From JACCXJ01 sp050740695 (lineage in GTDB: Bacteria > Pseudomonadota > Gammaproteobacteria > JACCXJ01), in NCBI GenBank assembly GCA_050740695.1, contig JBOIDR010000151.1, forward strand, positions 1 to 9,356: a stretch of DNA of 9,356 nucleotides. Reading direction: 5' to 3'. Position numbers and translations under genes: made by a program. Positions 6,966 through 9,356 of this stretch are shown here, one piece after another (position 1 is the stretch's first letter; each line of letters opens with the position of its first letter). The notes under the pieces were generated by a model. That model had not been told where the DNA came from. It searched no databases and saw only the letters and a program-made list of their open reading frames with translations.

Positions 6966-7430
6966 TTACCGTTCAATGCGAGTCCGACAGGCTGCTAGGC
7001 CCGGCAACCGCATGTCCATGAGGATCGCATCGGGCCGGTGCGCTTTGGCCTGGCGCAATCCCTCCTCGCCGTCGGCCGCTTCATAGAGCTTGAAGCCGAG
7101 CGGTAACAGCAAGTCGCGGAACAGGCCGCGGTTTTGCGGATCGTCCTCTACCACCAGCACTCGCCGCCGGCTTCCCCGCACCGCCACGACCTTCGGTTCC
7201 CTCGCCGATCGAGGCGCGGCGGCGACCTCCGGGAGGTCCAGATCGAACCAGAAGCGGCTGCCTTGATCCGGTTCGCTCTCGACTGGGAGATCGCCTCCCA
7301 TGAGCCGCACCAGCCGTTTCGTGATCGCAAGACCGAGCCCCGTGCCGTGCGCGGCATAGATCGGGTCGCGCACCGGTGAAAGACAGTCGGTGGCCGGTAC
7401 GCCGTCGTGATGGGCCCGGTACAGGACGCC
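6966..7430 (-). pseudogene. Hybrid sensor histidine kinase, C-terminal fragment
   Basis: The frame carries the end of an HATPase domain (G box GTGLGLAITKRLVRLMGGDL, then GSRFWFDLDLPE). A receiver domain follows, with the acidic pair in VLVVEDDPQNR and the phosphoacceptor aspartate in ILMDMRLPG. After LPG (near 6999) the expected MDGxEA sequence is replaced by LAACRTRIER and a stop, where the IS end begins. The remaining receiver, including the conserved lysine, is gone. Upstream of about 7430 there is no further kinase sequence: no dimerisation histidine box is seen, and the stop of the FG-GAP gene lies nearby at 7483. Both ends are therefore lost. The family normally phosphorylates a receiver in phosphorelays; this fragment is not functional. 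Confidence 0.72.
6981..6994. repeat. Candidate terminal repeat of the IS1182-like element
   Basis: AGTCCGACAGGCTG lies 117 bases after the transposase stop, at the point where the neighbouring histidine kinase frame loses similarity. A CTAG at 6995-6998 borders it. It resembles ends I recall for IS1182-family elements, but the other end of this copy is lost, so it cannot be paired here. Confidence 0.4.
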
Positions 7431-7482
7431 GGGCGCCCGGAGCGGAGCAGACGATCGACTCGTAGCGACGAGGGGTCGAGGG

Positions 7483-8502
7483 TCAGCGGATGGGCACGTC
7501 TCCCGAGACGCCCCATTGGCGCGAGTAGCCAGATGCCGCACCGTTCGGCCAGATGTACCACGTGCCGTTGGAGGGGCGCCAAACCGCCAGGTCCGTCTTC
7601 TTATCACCGGTGTAGTCGAGCGGGACCGGCCTGTCGTTCGGCTCTCCCCAGGTGAAAGACCACGACCCGCCGGTCGAGCTGTTGATGACGTACCACTTGC
7701 CGTTAGACGGCCGCCATACGGCGAAGTCGGTCTTGCCGTCCTTGTCGTAATCGCCATGCACGGGCACGTCGCCTTGCTGCCCCCAATGCTGCGTGGTCAC
7801 GGCCCCCGTCGAGCTCTTGATGACGTACCACGTGCCGTTCGAGGGGCGCCAGACCGCAAGGTCTGCCTTCTTGTCCTTGTCGTAGTCGCCGGGGACAGCC
7901 CAGTCGCCCTGAACTCCCCACACGCGGTCGGGGAATCCCGGCACACTCCAGGTCATTCCGAAGTCGATATCTGCCATGTCGTCGCGACCGTCACCGTTGT
8001 AGTCGGCGATGACGGGAGAGGAGGTGAAGGCGGTGTCCGGCCCAGACGCCGGTGCACCGGTGCCGGTGACGCTGGAGCGGTAGGAGAACTTCCCCAGACT
8101 GTAGGCGGGGGTGACACCGACAAATCGGCTGAGGACGCCGTGGTCGGCGCGGGCATCGCTGTCGAAGCGCCCCGGCGCGGGGAGGTTGACTTCGGCATCG
8201 AGCCGGCCGAACCACACCGTGGCCAACGGCTGCCCGGTCTTGCTGCCGATCGTGTACCAGCTGGCGTTGTAGGGCCGGTAGACGGTGAGATCGGCCTTGC
8301 CGTCACCATCGAAGTCGCCGCGTGTTGGCTTCACAGGCGGCGGGTCGGGCGAGGGGTCGCCACCACAGATCGGCGGCGGGTCCGGCACCTCGCAGAACGG
8401 TTCCGCGCTCGCCGGGCCGGCACCCAGGGTCACCAGGGCGAGCGGTGCAGTGAGGGTCGCCAGAACTGCGGACACTGCCAACCTTTGCTTTGCAGAACGC
8501 AT
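7483..8502 (-). CDS. Secreted FG-GAP/VCBS-repeat protein
   Basis: The 339-residue protein starts at ATG 8502, with GGAG 7 bases upstream. In-frame starts further up (to 8685) have no suitable ribosome site and would bury the signal peptide. Residues 1-33 are a Sec signal peptide (basic MRSAKQR, hydrophobic stretch, cleavage after ASA). A proline-rich linker with two cysteines follows (37-56). FG-GAP-type units then carry calcium-loop motifs at 63-71 (DFDGDGKAD), 167-175 (DYNGDGRDD), 206-214 (DYDKDKKAD), 251-259 (DYDKDGKTD) and 296-304 (DYTGDKKTD). The last three units contain AVWRPSNGTWY with a period near 45 residues. The protein ends GVSGDVPIR just before another loop would begin. This suggests a calcium-binding beta-propeller-like exported protein of unknown ligand. 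The PASA-type signal peptide looks actinobacterial, which hints at transfer. Confidence 0.85.
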   Translation of the reverse strand: MRSAKQRLAVSAVLATLTAPLALVTLGAGPASAEPFCEVPDPPPICGGDPSPDPPPVKPTRGDFDGDGKADLTVYRPYNASWYTIGSKTGQPLATVWFGRLDAEVNLPAPGRFDSDARADHGVLSRFVGVTPAYSLGKFSYRSSVTGTGAPASGPDTAFTSSPVIADYNGDGRDDMADIDFGMTWSVPGFPDRVWGVQGDWAVPGDYDKDKKADLAVWRPSNGTWYVIKSSTGAVTTQHWGQQGDVPVHGDYDKDGKTDFAVWRPSNGKWYVINSSTGGSWSFTWGEPNDRPVPLDYTGDKKTDLAVWRPSNGTWYIWPNGAASGYSRQWGVSGDVPIR

Positions 8503-8955
8503 CAGAGAACTCCAGTCTTGTCTCGCCGATGGGTCAGGGAATAAGAATTTCAAACGCCCTTTTTCTTGAAGAGGCACAGTACTGCTGGGCTCGTGAACCA
8601 GGGCAACACGCTTCAACCGCTTGATGATGTTCATCGTCATGTCCTCACAGTCGATCTTCCTACAACGCTTACTCCCCTCGCTCATGACACGCCGGTAGCT
8701 TTGGATCCTCGGTACGTCCTACTGGACCGATCGTCCCCGGAGGGGTGATGGTGAGAGTTCCGTTTCCGATACATCCCTATGACGTCAGTGAACCTAGGCT
8801 CAAGTCTTCAGGTTGACCACCGTTCATCCGGCGTCACCAGCGTATTGCGAGGCTTGTGCCGACCGCCCGAAGATCTCGGCACGGAGACGCCAAGCGCCTG
8901 TTACAAAAAGGTTTTGCAGCGATAGATAATGTCGGGGAGGGTGCGAGATCCGGGC
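8503..8955. other. Intergenic region without a recognised gene
   Basis: About 450 bases lie between the FG-GAP gene start and the second sigma-54 3' module. I find no convincing ORF, RNA gene or promoter. A 61-codon in-frame extension of the FG-GAP gene is open on the minus strand, but it looks like untranslated leader. The promoter of the FG-GAP gene must lie here if the gene is expressed. Confidence 0.5.
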
Positions 8956-8970
8956 ATCCTCCGCGCTTCG

Positions 8971-9008
8971 CGCTCTCAACATATTGAGAGCGTCACAACA
9001 TGTTGGGA
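8971..9008 (-). other. Two tandem hairpins after sigma-54 gene (copy B)
   Basis: The CGCTCTCAA/TTGAGAGCG stem (8971-8979, 8984-8992) is identical to copy A. The neighbouring hairpin (8993-8999 with 9002-9008) has changed in sequence. One G-C pair became A-T (8997 with 9004), keeping the stem; one other change (8995) breaks a pair. No T-run is present. Confidence 0.55.
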
Positions 9009-9012
9009 GCGT

Positions 9013-9356
9013 TTACCCCGGGCGGTTGATCCCGAGCTTCTTCATTCGGAAGTCGAGGGTGGAGGGTCTGAGCCCGAGCAACTCGGCGGCCCCGCCCGTG
9101 CCGCTCACCCGCCAACCGCAGGCCTCGAGCGCTTTCAGGATATGCGTCCGCTCCGCCGCCTCCAGGGTCTCGATCGGCGGCGGGCCTGGTGGCGCACCGG
9201 GCGCTGGAGCCAAGATCCCCGCATCGAGAGCGAGCTCCGCCCCGCGCGTCAGGATCACCGCCCGCTCGATCACGTGCTGCAGCTCGCGCACGTTCCCCGG
9301 CCAGTCGTGAGCTTCTAGGGCGATCATGGCGTGCGCCGGGATCGCTAGGATGGACT
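9013..9356 (-). CDS. Sigma-54-dependent regulator, C-terminal part (partial)
   Basis: The last 114 codons of a gene entering from the right edge. It contains the sensor II region WPGNVRELQHVIERAVI, a proline-rich linker (APAPGAPPGPPPIETLE) and the Fis-type DNA-binding helix-turn-helix ending MKKLGINRPG, with stop TAA at 9013-9015. Over the final 104 residues it differs from the copy ending at 4914 at five positions, two of them in the last four residues. The start, sensor domain and Walker motifs lie outside the window, so whether the gene is intact cannot be judged here. The linker and DNA-binding tail suggest a paralogue that recognises the same or a very similar enhancer site. Confidence 0.85.
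   Translation of the reverse strand, partial: SILAIPAHAMIALEAHDWPGNVRELQHVIERAVILTRGAELALDAGILAPAPGAPPGPPPIETLEAAERTHILKALEACGWRVSGTGGAAELLGLRPSTLDFRMKKLGINRPG

Larger units (their letters stand above)
8956..9356. repeat. Direct repeat copy B (sigma-54 gene 3' end plus hairpins)
   Basis: This is the second copy of the segment at 4857-5257, in the same orientation and without gaps at an offset of 4099 bases. It is cut by the right edge of the window, so its real length is unknown. Confidence 0.9.

Noticed and set aside
7431..7757. Upstream extension of the kinase fragment frame
   Set aside because: It overlaps the FG-GAP gene in another frame and carries no kinase motif.
7516..8544. 342-codon plus-strand ORF
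   Set aside because: It is antisense to the FG-GAP gene; its repeats mirror the FG-GAP repeats and no ribosome site or domain supports it.
1..9356. CRISPR array, tRNA or rRNA
   Set aside because: No regularly spaced short repeats and no cloverleaf or ribosomal RNA segments were seen on reading both strands.

Overview
The window is GC-rich bacterial DNA. The gene families point to a proteobacterium, probably gamma- or betaproteobacterial: sigma-54 enhancer-binding regulators, a REP-associated tyrosine transposase (RAYT) element, an IS1182-like transposase and a hybrid histidine kinase. No rRNA or housekeeping marker is present, so the lineage is an inference. The region is accessory and rearranged. 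Of the larger genes, only the winged-helix/AAA/TPR regulator, the RAYT transposase and the FG-GAP protein look intact; the others are cut by the window edge or broken.

Layout. 1-946 (minus): 5' part of a sigma-54 regulator running off the left edge. Its first ~95 residues are the start of a homocysteine S-methyltransferase, fused in frame to a PAS domain and a sigma-54 AAA+ domain. 977-1423 (minus): a short conserved hypothetical gene, a 24-codon ORF and a PP2C phosphatase C-terminal remnant, all upstream of the fusion gene on the same strand. 1424-1678: divergent intergenic region with a TATAAT box and three exact-period 11-bp direct repeats. 1679-4645 (plus): a 988-residue one-component regulator (OmpR/PhoB-type winged helix, STAND-like ATPase, TPR-like repeats) with a TTG start. 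4646-4913: convergent intergenic region with two tandem hairpins. 4914-5588 (minus): 3' half of a second sigma-54 regulator, cut just before Walker B. 5591-6382: RAYT element with palindromic ends. 6386-6994: IS1182-like transposase remnant with two frameshifts. 6966-7430 (minus): end of a hybrid histidine kinase whose receiver domain is interrupted by the IS end. 7483-8502 (minus): secreted FG-GAP/VCBS-repeat protein. 8503-8955: no gene seen. 8956-9356: a second, gap-free copy of the hairpin pair plus the sigma-54 gene 3' end.

How the parts may work together (inference). The one-component regulator at 1679 probably binds its own 11-bp repeats and may also affect the divergent minus-strand group. 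The sigma-54 pieces suggest a family of paralogues spread by duplication. Two of them share a 3' module, including a hairpin with a compensatory base-pair change. The direct repeat (offset 4099 bp) could delete the mobile-element segment by recombination. No CRISPR array, tRNA or complete defence system is seen. The most unusual items are the methyltransferase-PAS-sigma-54 fusion and the 11-bp repeat operator.
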